In this document: positions 26,108-34,721 of the stretch, piece by piece
Position numbering within the stretch: the stretch's first letter is position 1
Layout of the letters: every line of letters starts with the position of its first letter
From: Puniceibacterium sp. IMCC21224
Lineage (GTDB): Bacteria; Pseudomonadota; Alphaproteobacteria; Rhodobacterales; Rhodobacteraceae
Direction of reading: 5' to 3'
Assembly: GCF_001038505.1 (NCBI RefSeq)
Contig: NZ_LDPY01000001.1
Coordinates: 1,054,001 to 1,118,000, forward strand
Length of the DNA stretch: 64,000 bases
Program-made: the position numbers and the translations under genes
The notes under the pieces: model-generated
Told to the model about the DNA's origin: nothing
The model's database searches: none
The model's input: only the letters and a program-made list of their open reading frames with translations

Positions 26108-27094
26108 TCACTCGACAGCGAGCGCAAGGTCGAGCAGCGCCTGACCGTTGGGTGTGTCTTCAACAAAAGCCTTGTACGAGGTTTCCGCCGCCAATGCGCG
26201 CCAGGCGTCGAACTCTTCGGCGGTCATGTCGTCGATTTCGACGCCGTTGTCGGCAAAGATCTTGCGGCTGTCGGCATCTTCTTTCTTGGCCTCATCAAGA
26301 TAGAAGGCCTGTGCCTTGGCCGATCCGGCTTTCAGCGCCGCCTGCTGTTCGGCCGTCAAACCCTCAAAGGTGGATTTGTTCATCAGAAGCGGCTGATACA
26401 TGAACCAAAGGGCATATTCGCCCGGCGGGGTGTAGCAGGCGACCTGCTCGTAAATGCGGTAGCTGACAAAGGACGAGGACGAGGTGTTGGCCGCATCCAG
26501 AACGCCGGTCTGCATGGCATTGTAGATTTCGGAACTGGCCATCGACGCGATTGACGCGCCAGCCCCGGCCAGCATCTGCTCAAACGCTTTGCCTGCGGCG
26601 CGGGTCTGCTTGCCCTTCATGTCCTCGATTGCGGTGATGCAGCCATCCTTGCCGGCGAAACCGCCCGCCAGATAGCCATGCACCAGAACCATGACATCAT
26701 CGCCTGCCATTGTCTCTTCAAGGGCGTCCATGAACGGGCTCGACGTCAGGCGCGCGGCGTGGTCGTGGTTCTTGACCAGACCCGGCATCAGGGTGAGGTT
26801 GTAGGCGGGTTGCTGCCCGCCCGCATAGCTGAGCGGCAGCACAGTCATGTCAAGCTGACCGCGTGACAGCGGTGTATACTGCTCGCGCGCCTTGAAAAGC
26901 GATTGCGAGCCAAAGATCTTGATATCCAGATCGACATCCGCGGCGGCGACTTCGTCGGCCACGATCTGCGCCACCTTGTGGCGCACATCGGAATTGGACC
27001 ACTGGTGCGACAGGCGCAGTTCTGTGGCATGAACGGTTGAACCGATGGCGGCGACAGTCAGCGCGGCCAGGGCGGTCTGCAATGTGTGTTTCAT
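26108..27094 (-). CDS. matP: Malonate-type TRAP substrate-binding protein
   Basis: DctP family, 328 residues from ATG 27094 with GGGAGG eight bases upstream; a longer start would remove the signal peptide (MKHTLQTALAALTVAAIGSTVHA). Mature part opens with LRLSHQWSNSDVRHKVAQ and contains KGKQTRAAGKAFEQML, where the Arg is the expected carboxylate anchor, and the ASSEIYNAMQTGVLDAAN block. First gene of the malonate operon, transcribed divergently from its GntR regulator. Confidence 0.84.
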   Translation of the reverse strand: MKHTLQTALAALTVAAIGSTVHATELRLSHQWSNSDVRHKVAQIVADEVAAADVDLDIKIFGSQSLFKAREQYTPLSRGQLDMTVLPLSYAGGQQPAYNLTLMPGLVKNHDHAARLTSSPFMDALEETMAGDDVMVLVHGYLAGGFAGKDGCITAIEDMKGKQTRAAGKAFEQMLAGAGASIASMASSEIYNAMQTGVLDAANTSSSSFVSYRIYEQVACYTPPGEYALWFMYQPLLMNKSTFEGLTAEQQAALKAGSAKAQAFYLDEAKKEDADSRKIFADNGVEIDDMTAEEFDAWRALAAETSYKAFVEDTPNGQALLDLALAVE

Positions 27095-27177
27095 GGTTGT
27101 CCTCCCAGACTGTCCCTCCTTCCTCCCGGAGAGACTTGGGCAAAACGTCCGGGATTCCGCATTCAGAGTCAACCGTA

Positions 27178-27187
27178 TTGTATACAA
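27178..27187. promoter_or_regulatory. GntR-type operator between matP and the regulator
   Basis: TTGTATACAA is a perfect 10-bp palindrome in the 139-base divergent gap. TNGTATACNA-like palindromes are typical binding sites of FadR/FCD-type GntR proteins. It lies 84 bases upstream of matP and 47 bases upstream of the regulator, so one site could control both. Confidence 0.68.
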
Positions 27188-27233
27188 GAAATACCTTCTT
27201 GCCGACAATGACGCCGATCTCTAGGCTGGGTGC

Positions 27234-27890
27234 ATGGAGAAAATGCGTCCAAACGAGATTGCCGATACGCTTGAAGAGTTGGTTTTTACCGGCAGTTTCA
27301 ACGATGGTGATCGTCTGGACGAAATCCGGCTTGCTGCGCGGTTTGGCGTATCGCGCACCCCAATTCGTGAGGCATTGCAACGTCTTGTGGCCAGCGGCCT
27401 GGCCGAGCAGATCCCCCGGCGCGGGGTCTTTGTGCGTCAGCCCGGTCCGGTCGAGCTGCTCCAGATGTTCGAAACCATGGCCGAGATCGAAGGCGTCTGT
27501 GGTCGCCTTGCCGCCGCGCGGATTTCCGACATCGCCTTGCAGGATCTTGAGCAGACCAACCAGCGGTGCGAACAGGCGGTCGCGGCGCAGGATCACGACG
27601 GCTACTACCGCGAAAACGAATATTTTCATCATGTGATTTATCACCAGACAGGGAATGGGTTTCTTGAACAAGAGGCGCTGCGTTTGCACCGTCGGCTCAA
27701 ACCATTCCGCCGCCTGCAACTGCGCTGGCGTGGACGCATGTCGCAGTCGATGGCTGAACATCAGCGCATCGTCACCGCATTGCGCGACGGCGACGGCACG
27801 GTGGCCAGCGAAACACTGCGCAATCACGTCGCCGTGCAGGGCGAGAAATTCCACCAGCTGATCGCCAGCCTGAAGATGGCAGCGCAGTAG
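27234..27890 (+). CDS. matR: GntR-family (FCD) regulator of malonate genes
   Basis: Protein of 218 residues: winged helix with RLAARFGVSRTPIREALQRL at about 32-51, then an all-helical FCD ligand domain with the metal-binding ENEYFHHVIY and HQRIVTAL / NHV histidines. FCD regulators usually repress carboxylic-acid genes until the acid or its CoA ester binds. Its divergent position to the mat operon argues for control by malonate or malonyl-CoA (inference). Confidence 0.8.
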   Translation: MEKMRPNEIADTLEELVFTGSFNDGDRLDEIRLAARFGVSRTPIREALQRLVASGLAEQIPRRGVFVRQPGPVELLQMFETMAEIEGVCGRLAAARISDIALQDLEQTNQRCEQAVAAQDHDGYYRENEYFHHVIYHQTGNGFLEQEALRLHRRLKPFRRLQLRWRGRMSQSMAEHQRIVTALRDGDGTVASETLRNHVAVQGEKFHQLIASLKMAAQ

Positions 27891-27902
27891 CGCCCTGTCG
27901 CC

Positions 27903-28934
27903 CTATGGCCCTGGAAATGTTTCGCGCCAGCGTCGGATAAACCCCTCGCGCTTTTGCCGGTCCATCGCGACCAGCAGCGACGGCGTCAGGCCGATGGGCC
28001 GCAACGCGGTTTCGTTCATCGCTTCTTCGCCGCCATCCAGCAGCGGTGCGATCAGCAGGGCGCGGGTCAGCGCGGCCTGACCGCCGGGCGACAGCACATA
28101 CTCCAGCAACGCCTGAGCGGCCGCCGGATGTTGCGCACCGCGCGGGATCATCAGCGCCCGCGACAGCACCAGCGTATAATCCTGCGGCACGGCGATGCCG
28201 ATCCGGTCGTCATCCTGCGCAATGGCCAGCGCGTAAGAGCCCAGCACATTGTAGGCCAGCAGATAGCGCCCTTCGGCCACGCCTCCGATGATCTCGGCAG
28301 AACAACAGGTCGCCACGGCACCGCTGCGTCCCAGAGATTCCAGCAAAGCACCAAAGGTTGTCGCCTCGCGCGAATCCATGAAGGCAAAGAGATAGCCCAG
28401 CCCCGACGTTTCGATGTCATAGGTCGCGACCCTGCCACCATAGCGCGAATTTTCGGGCCGCAGCAGATCGAGCAGGTCGAACCGTGTGCGCGGCACCTCT
28501 GCGGGGGGCACCTGGGCGCGGTTGTAGACCATCACGGCGGGTTCGCGCGTGATGCCCCATAGCTCGTCCCGCCAGCGCAGGGCCGGGGACAGCGCCTGCG
28601 TCCCGGCGGATCGGTAGGGCGCGGCGCAGGATGCGTTCACCAGCGCAACCATCTGTTGCACACCCGAGCTGATGACGGCATCGGCGGGTGTCTGGCCGTT
28701 GCCGCAATCAGCCAGACTGAGGTCATAGAGGTTGTTCGATCCCCATTGCTCATAGCGGACAGCCAGCCCGGGCACGGTTGCCAGAAAGGCGTCCATCACC
28801 GGGCCAAACACCGTGATATCGGTGGTGGAGCGTACCAGTATCTCGGTTGTGGCGGTGGCGGGTCCAAAGCGGGCGACAGCCTCTTGTCCCTGCGCGGGCA
28901 GGGCCAGAGAGAGCCACAATAGTACCCATCGCAT
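27903..28934 (-). CDS. Periplasmic binding protein co-encoded with TctDE
   Basis: Protein of 343 residues with a short signal peptide (MRWVLLWLSLALPAQGQ) and the fold of ferric-iron / extracellular solute-binding family 1 proteins: EILVRSTTDITVFGPVMDAF, then VYNRAQVPPAEVPRT and LVLSRALMIPRGAQHPAAAQALLEYVLSP. No permease or ATPase gene is attached; instead its ATG overlaps the stop of the sensor kinase gene (TGATG). It may therefore present a ligand to the kinase rather than import it. The 3' end is convergent with the GntR gene, 12 bases away. Confidence 0.72.
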   Translation of the reverse strand: MRWVLLWLSLALPAQGQEAVARFGPATATTEILVRSTTDITVFGPVMDAFLATVPGLAVRYEQWGSNNLYDLSLADCGNGQTPADAVISSGVQQMVALVNASCAAPYRSAGTQALSPALRWRDELWGITREPAVMVYNRAQVPPAEVPRTRFDLLDLLRPENSRYGGRVATYDIETSGLGYLFAFMDSREATTFGALLESLGRSGAVATCCSAEIIGGVAEGRYLLAYNVLGSYALAIAQDDDRIGIAVPQDYTLVLSRALMIPRGAQHPAAAQALLEYVLSPGGQAALTRALLIAPLLDGGEEAMNETALRPIGLTPSLLVAMDRQKREGFIRRWRETFPGP

Positions 28935-30328
28935 CAGTGTACCTCCTGCAAGGGCAGGATCAGCGCAGCGCGAAATCCGTCCGGCCCCGGTGCCAGTTCC
29001 AGACGCCCGTCAAACGCCTCGGCCACGGCGGCGGCAATTGACAGGCCCAGCCCGGCGCTGTCGCCCTTGGATGCGGCTGTCCGGGCAAAGCGGTCAAATC
29101 CTTGCGCGTGCATGTCCTCTGCGGGGCCGGGGCCCGCATCCTTGACCCAGAGCAGGCCGTGCCCGGCCTCTTGCGACGCGCCGATCCGCACCGGTGCTTG
29201 CCCGTGTTTCAGCGCATTGCCCAGCAGGTTGCGCGCAGCTTCAGCCAGCGACAGCGGATCGCCCAGCACTGTCACCGGGTCGGCGCCGATATCCAGCCGC
29301 ACCTCGGCCCCTGGTGCCAGCAACGTGTGATCCCCGGCCTCGAACACTACGAGCGCAACATCGCGCAGATCGACCTGTTCACGGCGCACGGAATCGATGC
29401 GGTGGATCACCAGCGCGCGGCTTAGCATCTGATCCAACAGCCGGCCCAGCGCCACCGACCTGCGGTGGATCCGTTCGACCAGCGCGCGGCGGCGGTCCTC
29501 GTCCGGCTCATCCGCGGCAAGGTCAGCCTGCGCGCGCAGCGCCGCGACCGGCGTGCGCAACTGATGCGCGGTGTCCGAGATCAGTGAACGCATTGCCCCC
29601 ATCTGCCGATCCAGCCGCGCCATGAAGCCGTTCAGCGCCTCGATCATCACAGCGGCTTCGCGCGGGGCGTCCGGGTCCATCGGGGTCAGGTCATAGGGGT
29701 CGCGCGTGGTCAGGGTCGCGCCGATGCGGTCCAGCGGCTTCAACGCTTGCCGCAGCACCAGCCATGCCAGCGCCAGCAACACCGCGCCGAACAGCCCCAG
29801 CGCCAGCAGCGCCTTGCGTGTGAGGTCCAGCGCCAGAGCCTCGCGGGCGCGGACGGTCTGGCCGACGATGACCTGTACCGTGCCCGACAGCGACCGTTCG
29901 GCAAAGCGGCGCGTCAGGGCGGCATAGCGCGCGGTTTCGCCCAGAAAGGGCGCGTCATAATACACCAGCGTCGCGCCGCGAGTTGCAGATGGTGGTGACA
30001 CGTCGTCAAAGCCGGTCAGCGTATCGCCATTGGGGCCGATCACGCGGTAGGCGATGCGATCATCGGGCGCCAGCGCCAGCAATTCGAATGCCGACACCGG
30101 CAGATCCACCACTGCGCGCCCGTCCTGCACCGTAACCGACGCGGCGATGTCGCGCGCTGCGCCGACCAGCAGCCGATCATAGGCCTCGCGTGCGGCCTGC
30201 CGACCATAGGCAAAGGCCGCCAGCGACACAAATATCCCGCTCAGTATAAGCAGAGCGGCAAAGGCCAGCGTCACCCGCGATGTCAGCGACAGCCGCCGCA
30301 ACGCGCGAACCCGCCTAATCATCCGCAT
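28934..30328 (-). CDS. tctE: TctE-type sensor histidine kinase
   Basis: Protein of about 464 residues: first membrane helix at about 16-38, a periplasmic TctE N-terminal domain, second helix at about 174-193, HAMP, a HisKA box with SDTAHQLRTPVAALRAQ, and ATPase boxes NLLGNALKHG, KDAGPGPAEDM and GDSAGLGLSI. It phosphorylates TctD in response to an external carboxylate. Starts at either of two ATGs (30328 or 30322) inside the end of tctD. Downstream it is coupled to a periplasmic binding protein. Confidence 0.85.
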   Translation of the reverse strand: MRMIRRVRALRRLSLTSRVTLAFAALLILSGIFVSLAAFAYGRQAAREAYDRLLVGAARDIAASVTVQDGRAVVDLPVSAFELLALAPDDRIAYRVIGPNGDTLTGFDDVSPPSATRGATLVYYDAPFLGETARYAALTRRFAERSLSGTVQVIVGQTVRAREALALDLTRKALLALGLFGAVLLALAWLVLRQALKPLDRIGATLTTRDPYDLTPMDPDAPREAAVMIEALNGFMARLDRQMGAMRSLISDTAHQLRTPVAALRAQADLAADEPDEDRRRALVERIHRRSVALGRLLDQMLSRALVIHRIDSVRREQVDLRDVALVVFEAGDHTLLAPGAEVRLDIGADPVTVLGDPLSLAEAARNLLGNALKHGQAPVRIGASQEAGHGLLWVKDAGPGPAEDMHAQGFDRFARTAASKGDSAGLGLSIAAAVAEAFDGRLELAPGPDGFRAALILPLQEVH

Positions 30329-30986
30329 TCAGCCGGTAGCCCAGCCCGCGCTGGGTTTCGATGCCGATCCCCGTGCCGGACAGTTTCTTGCGCAGCCGCG
30401 CGATATACAGCTCGATCGCATTCAGGCCGACGTCTGCCTCGTCGAACGAAAACAGCCCCTCGAACAGCCGCTCCTTGTTCATGATCCGGCCACGGTTGCG
30501 CACCAGCATGTCGAACAGCGCAAACTCGCGCCGGGTCAGCGGCACCGGCGCGCCGTCGCGGTGCAGCGATTTGGCCGCAGCGTTGTAGGTCAGGGTGCCA
30601 ACGGCGATCTCTTCGCTCAGCGGGCCTTGCTCGCGGCGGTGCAGGGCATGGATGCGGGCCTCAAGCTCGCGCTGATCAAACGGTTTCACCAGATAGTCAT
30701 CCGCCCCAAGGTTCAGCGCCGACACCCGGTCATCGACCGAAAACTGTGCCGTCAGCATCAGCACCGGCGTTCGGTCCCCCTGTGCCCGGCGTTCGTTCAA
30801 CAGCGTGGTGCCCAGCCCGTCGGGCAGGTTGATGTCGAGTACGATCACGTCATAGCCCTGTACATCCAGAAACCCCCGCGCCGCGTCCAGCGTGTCGGCC
30901 ACGTCACAGGCGATCCCGGCGCGGTCCAGCCGCACCGCGATGGCATCGGCCAGATCGCGCGTATCCTCGACCAGCAACAGGCGCAT
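30315..30986 (-). CDS. tctD: TctD-type OmpR-family response regulator
   Basis: Protein of 223 residues: receiver domain with phospho-acceptor Asp51 (VLDINLPDG), acidic pair near residues 8-9 and Lys101 (LVKPFD), then an OmpR winged helix (LTRREFALFDML and ELYIARLRKKLSGTG). Divergent from tctCBA across a 199-base gap containing a tandem repeat that fits OmpR-type binding. Activates the tricarboxylate transporter in known systems. Confidence 0.87.
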   Translation of the reverse strand: MRLLLVEDTRDLADAIAVRLDRAGIACDVADTLDAARGFLDVQGYDVIVLDINLPDGLGTTLLNERRAQGDRTPVLMLTAQFSVDDRVSALNLGADDYLVKPFDQRELEARIHALHRREQGPLSEEIAVGTLTYNAAAKSLHRDGAPVPLTRREFALFDMLVRNRGRIMNKERLFEGLFSFDEADVGLNAIELYIARLRKKLSGTGIGIETQRGLGYRLNADD

Positions 30987-31048
30987 GGTTTGGGCATCCT
31001 TTCGTCGTTCGCCCAGTCTTGGGGCAAAATGTGAAAACCCTCAACCTC

Positions 31049-31068
31049 TGACAGGTTGGTGACAGGTT
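31049..31068 (+). promoter_or_regulatory. Tandem direct repeat, probable TctD binding site
   Basis: TGACAGGTT occurs at 31049-31057 and again at 31060-31068, an 11-base period, so both copies face the same side of the helix. OmpR-family dimers bind head-to-tail repeats with this spacing. It lies 118 bases upstream of tctC and 63 upstream of tctD. Confidence 0.65.
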
Positions 31069-31185
31069 CACGCCCTATGACGGGACAGCCTTCGCGCATC
31101 GGGGGGCCGGGATGCCCCCGGAGGATGCACGTCGGACAGGATTCCGGGCCAGCCCCGGACCCATGGATCATAGGAGGAGAGACCC

Positions 31186-32175
31186 ATGACTTTTACACCC
31201 ACACGTGGCCTGATGGCCGCAGCGTTTCTGGGACTGTCAGCGCTGGGCGCGCAGGCGCAGATGTTCACACCCGAAAATCCGGAATGCATCGCACCGGCCA
31301 ACCCCGGCGGCGGCTGGGATTTCACCTGCCGTCAGGTCGGCAAGTCGTTGCAGGATCTTGGGCTGCTGGACGGTACGATGCAGGTTGTCAACCTTGCCGG
31401 TGGCGGCGGAGGCGTGGCCTATGCCGAAGTCGTCAACAAGCAGAACGACAACAATGATCTGATCGTCGCCGCATCAAGCGCCACGGCCACCCGTCTGGCG
31501 CAGGGCGCATATCCCGGCAACACCATGGATCAGGTCCGTTGGGTCGCGTCGGTTGGTGCGGATTATGGCGTGATCGCCGTGGCGGCTGACAGCGCGATGG
31601 AGTCGCTGACCGATCTGCTGGACGCGATGAAGAATGACCCGACCTCGATTTCGGTTGCGGGTGGGTCGGCGGTTGGCGGCTGGGATCACCTCAAGGTGCT
31701 AATCGCCGCAAATGCCTATGGTATCGACGATGTGCGCACCGTGAAATACATCGCCTTTGATGGTGGCGGTGAGGCGGTGACCCAGCTTTTGGCTGGTTCG
31801 GTTCAGGCCTTCACCGGCGACCTTTCCGAAGCCAAGGGCTTTGTCGACAGTGGCGATATCAAGGTGCTGGCGGTCCTGTCGCCCGAACGTCTGGCAGGCG
31901 AATTCGACAAGTTCCCGACCGCGAAAGAGCAAGGCGTAGATGCCATCGGTGCCAACTGGCGTGGTTTTTATGCCCCTGGCGGCATGTCGGACGAAGCATA
32001 TGACGTCTGGGTCGCCAAGATCGGCGAACTCTATGCCTCGGACAGCTGGAAAGCGACGATGGCCGCCAACGGCATGGCGCCGCTCGACCTTCAGGGTGCC
32101 GCATTCGAAGAGTTTGTTGCAGGCTCTGTCGCGCAGATCGAAGGCATCTCACGCGAGATCGGCATCATCAAGTAA
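31186..32175 (+). CDS. tctC: Tripartite tricarboxylate transporter binding protein TctC
   Basis: Protein of 329 residues with a signal peptide (to about AQAQ, residue 25). TctC features: ECIAPANPGGGWDFTCR (ligand loop with PGGG.D), VNLAGGGGGVAY, and GWDHLKVL / YIAFDGGGEAVTQLLAGSVQAF, the family signature that pins the tricarboxylate. AGGAGGAGAG precedes the ATG. It captures citrate-like acids in the periplasm for TctAB. Confidence 0.88.
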   Translation: MTFTPTRGLMAAAFLGLSALGAQAQMFTPENPECIAPANPGGGWDFTCRQVGKSLQDLGLLDGTMQVVNLAGGGGGVAYAEVVNKQNDNNDLIVAASSATATRLAQGAYPGNTMDQVRWVASVGADYGVIAVAADSAMESLTDLLDAMKNDPTSISVAGGSAVGGWDHLKVLIAANAYGIDDVRTVKYIAFDGGGEAVTQLLAGSVQAFTGDLSEAKGFVDSGDIKVLAVLSPERLAGEFDKFPTAKEQGVDAIGANWRGFYAPGGMSDEAYDVWVAKIGELYASDSWKATMAANGMAPLDLQGAAFEEFVAGSVAQIEGISREIGIIK

Positions 32176-32200
32176 GCCATCAAGCCGATGCTGACCCGGG

Positions 32201-32222
32201 CCGGCGCGCAGTGAGGCGCCGG
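32201..32222 (+). other. Hairpin between tctC and tctB
   Basis: CCGGCGC (32201-32207) pairs perfectly with GCGCCGG (32216-32222) over an 8-base loop, 25 bases after the tctC stop. No T-run follows. Its place after the binding-protein gene fits differential expression of tctC over tctBA. Confidence 0.5.
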
Positions 32223-32296
32223 TCTATCCCATTTGGCCGCGCCGCAAGGCTGGCGTTGCCACCATCCCCGCATACCCCTTCTTGAAAGGAGTTCCC

Positions 32297-32728
32297 ATGA
32301 GCGACCGTATTTTCGGAGCCATCGGCCTCTTGCTGGCCCTTGGCTATGCCTTTGCCGCCCTCTACATCGAAGAAAGCTTTCTTTCGGATGCGGTTGGTCC
32401 CAAGGCGTTTCCGCTGATTATTGCCGCCGTTCTGGCGTGTTCATCGCTGGCTATCATCCTGCGCCCCGATCCCGAACCGATGTGGCCCGGCCTGCCGCGA
32501 CTGCTGGAAATCCTGTTTGCGGTGCTGGTGATGGTGCTCTATGCCACGCTGCTGCCCGAAATCGGCTTTGTCATCGCCACCGCTGTCGCCGCCGCCTATC
32601 TGACCTGGCGTCTGGGCACTGCGCCGCTGTGGTCGCTGGTGGTGGGGATTTCGACCTCGGTCGGGATCTACATCGTGTTTCACCTGATCCTTGGACTGAG
32701 CCTCGCGCGCGGCCCGCTCGGATTTTAA
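32297..32728 (+). CDS. tctB: Tripartite tricarboxylate transporter small membrane subunit TctB
   Basis: Start at ATG 32297 after AAAGGAG; a start 15 bases earlier lacks spacing. The 143-residue product has four membrane helices and the family opening FGAIGLLLALGYAFAA followed by VGPKAFPLIIAA. TctB is the poorly conserved small subunit needed with TctA. Lies 12 bases ahead of tctA. Confidence 0.84.
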   Translation: MSDRIFGAIGLLLALGYAFAALYIEESFLSDAVGPKAFPLIIAAVLACSSLAIILRPDPEPMWPGLPRLLEILFAVLVMVLYATLLPEIGFVIATAVAAAYLTWRLGTAPLWSLVVGISTSVGIYIVFHLILGLSLARGPLGF

Positions 32729-32740
32729 GGAGCGATTTAC

Positions 32741-34279
32741 ATGGAAACTCTTTCCTCACTTGCCGATGGCTTCGCGATCGCGATGACCTGGCAAAACCTC
32801 CTGCTGGCGGCGCTTGGCTGCTTTCTGGGCACGATCATGGGCGCTTTGCCGGGGCTCGGCCCGTCGAACGGCGTCGCGATCCTGATCCCGCTGGCGTTTT
32901 CTCTGGGTCTGGATGCAACACCTGCGCTGATCCTTTTGACCAGCGTCTATTACGGCGCGATGTATGGCGGGCGAATCTCGTCGATCCTGCTGAACATTCC
33001 GGGGGATGAACCCGCGATGATGACCTGTCTCGACGGCTATCCTATGGCGCAACAAGGTCGCGCCGGTGAGGCGTTATCGCTGTCGGGTGTCGCATCCTTT
33101 ATCGGCGCGTTTTTAGCCACCTGGGGTCTGATACTGCTGGCGCCGCAGCTGGTCAAGATCGCGCTGCTGTTTGGTCCGGCGGAGTATTTCGCGCTGTTCA
33201 CGCTGGCCTTTGCCACGCTGGGCGGCGTTAGTTCGACCAATCAGGCGAAATCGGCCTTTGCCGCCGCACTGGGCATCGGGCTCGCCACCATCGGCGTTGA
33301 TACCCAGACCGGCGTGCCACGGTTCACCTTTGGCGAGGTGCATCTTTATGATGGCATCGACTTCCTTGTCGCCATCGTCGGTCTGTTCGCGCTGTCCGAG
33401 GTGTTCATTTTCCTCGAACACCGCCACGGCAGCGCCGATGCCGAGGGCAAGAAGATCGAGATCGGGCGCATCACACCGTCATGGTCGCTGCTGAAATACT
33501 GCATGCCGACCATGCTGCGCACGTCGTGTCTGGGCTTTCTGGCCGGGGTTTTGCCGGGGGCAGGGGCATCGCTGGGGTCGTTCATCAGCTATTCGATGGA
33601 GAAAAAGCTGGTCGACAAGGACGGCACCTTTGGCAAGGGCGATCCGCGCGGTGTGGCAGCCCCCGAGGCGGGCAACAACGCCGCCGCCGGTGGCGCGCTG
33701 GTGCCGATGCTGGCGTTGGGTGTGCCGGGGTCGGGGACCACGGCGGTGCTGCTGGCGGTACTGCTGTCGCTGAACATCACGCCGGGGCCGCTGCTGTTCA
33801 CGCAGAACCCGGATGTGGTCTGGGGCCTGATTGCGGCGCTGTTCATCGCCAACTTCATGCTGCTGGCGATGAATATCCCGATGGTGGGCATTTTTACCCG
33901 CGTGCTGCTGGTGCCGCCGCGCATCCTGATGCCGATTGTCGCGATGGTCAGCTTTGTCGGGATCTACGGCATTTCGGGATCCAGCTTTGATCTGCAGGTG
34001 ATGATCGGGTTTGGCGTGATGGGCTGGGTCCTGCGCAAGTTCGACGTGCCGCTGGTGCCGATCATCCTTGGCACGCTGCTGGGCAACGCGATGGAGAACA
34101 ATCTGCGCCGCGCCGTGACCATCGACAACGGCAACTGGTGGACGCTGGTCGATTCGCCGTTGGCGTTGGGCCTGTGGACGTTGGCCATCGTCGGCTTCAT
34201 CCTGCCGCTGTTCTTTGGCAAGATCGTCAAGGCTGGCATGACCCGCAAAGCAGATGCCGAAGGGTCAACGCGCGACTGA
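32741..34279 (+). CDS. tctA: Tripartite tricarboxylate transporter large membrane subunit TctA
   Basis: Protein of 512 residues with about twelve membrane helices. TctA motifs are clear: GTIMGALPGLGPSNGVAILIPL near the start, YYGAMYGGRISSILLNIPGD, GVAAPEAGNNAAAGGALVPML and LALGVPGSGTTAVLL, which form the two pseudo-repeats of the transport core. It imports tricarboxylates using a cation gradient. A hairpin terminator follows 23 bases after the stop. Confidence 0.9.
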   Translation: METLSSLADGFAIAMTWQNLLLAALGCFLGTIMGALPGLGPSNGVAILIPLAFSLGLDATPALILLTSVYYGAMYGGRISSILLNIPGDEPAMMTCLDGYPMAQQGRAGEALSLSGVASFIGAFLATWGLILLAPQLVKIALLFGPAEYFALFTLAFATLGGVSSTNQAKSAFAAALGIGLATIGVDTQTGVPRFTFGEVHLYDGIDFLVAIVGLFALSEVFIFLEHRHGSADAEGKKIEIGRITPSWSLLKYCMPTMLRTSCLGFLAGVLPGAGASLGSFISYSMEKKLVDKDGTFGKGDPRGVAAPEAGNNAAAGGALVPMLALGVPGSGTTAVLLAVLLSLNITPGPLLFTQNPDVVWGLIAALFIANFMLLAMNIPMVGIFTRVLLVPPRILMPIVAMVSFVGIYGISGSSFDLQVMIGFGVMGWVLRKFDVPLVPIILGTLLGNAMENNLRRAVTIDNGNWWTLVDSPLALGLWTLAIVGFILPLFFGKIVKAGMTRKADAEGSTRD

Positions 34280-34302
34280 GCCGGATCATTCATGCACCTC
34301 AC

Positions 34303-34332
34303 AATGGCGCAGCGAGAAATCGTTGCGCCATT
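34303..34332 (+). terminator. Terminator after tctCBA
   Basis: AATGGCGCAGCG (34303-34314) and CGTTGCGCCATT (34321-34332) form a 12-bp stem with one G-T pair and a 6-base loop, 23 bases after tctA. Only a short T-run follows, but the stem is strong. Confidence 0.68.
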
Positions 34333-34721
34333 TGACATGCGATCTCTATCCCCAAACTTACGTGTCGCGACCGGTTTGAAGGTCACACGCCCCGCAATAC
34401 ATTCAGGGCCACTGCACAATGGCAAAGCGCTAATCTGATCGGCACTTGGCGTTGTCGTCTGCGTGCAGTCGACCTGAAAATCGAATAATGGCGCAATTTA
34501 TCATTGTCGCATTTTTATGGGGTATCGGAATCCCGCCCGTAGATATGGCTCATACCAATCGCAACTCCAGCGCCCCGCAACACCTAGATTTGGCATATAA
34601 ATAACCGCAGCGCCATCTTTCCGGACAGATTCTATTTGTTGACACAGCGCAGTTTTTGGTTCCTGCTGCCACGTGGGAGAATCATTTTTAGATTTAATAT
34701 TTTATTTTGGAGGGAAATTTT
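34333..34721. other. AT-richer non-coding stretch upstream of the VPLPA-CTERM gene
   Basis: No supported gene in 389 bases. The base composition becomes AT-rich toward the 3' end (34560-34720). A second copy of AATGGCGCAA occurs near 34488 followed by TGTCGCATTTTTAT, an imperfect hairpin with a T-run. A perfect -35 hexamer TTGACA lies at 34639-34644, but the region 16-18 bases later has no convincing -10. The stretch probably holds the promoter of the next gene. Confidence 0.45.

Noticed and set aside
34639..34667. Sigma-70 promoter with TTGACA before the VPLPA-CTERM gene
   Set aside because: No acceptable -10 at 16-18 bases, so it is only mentioned as a -35-like hexamer.
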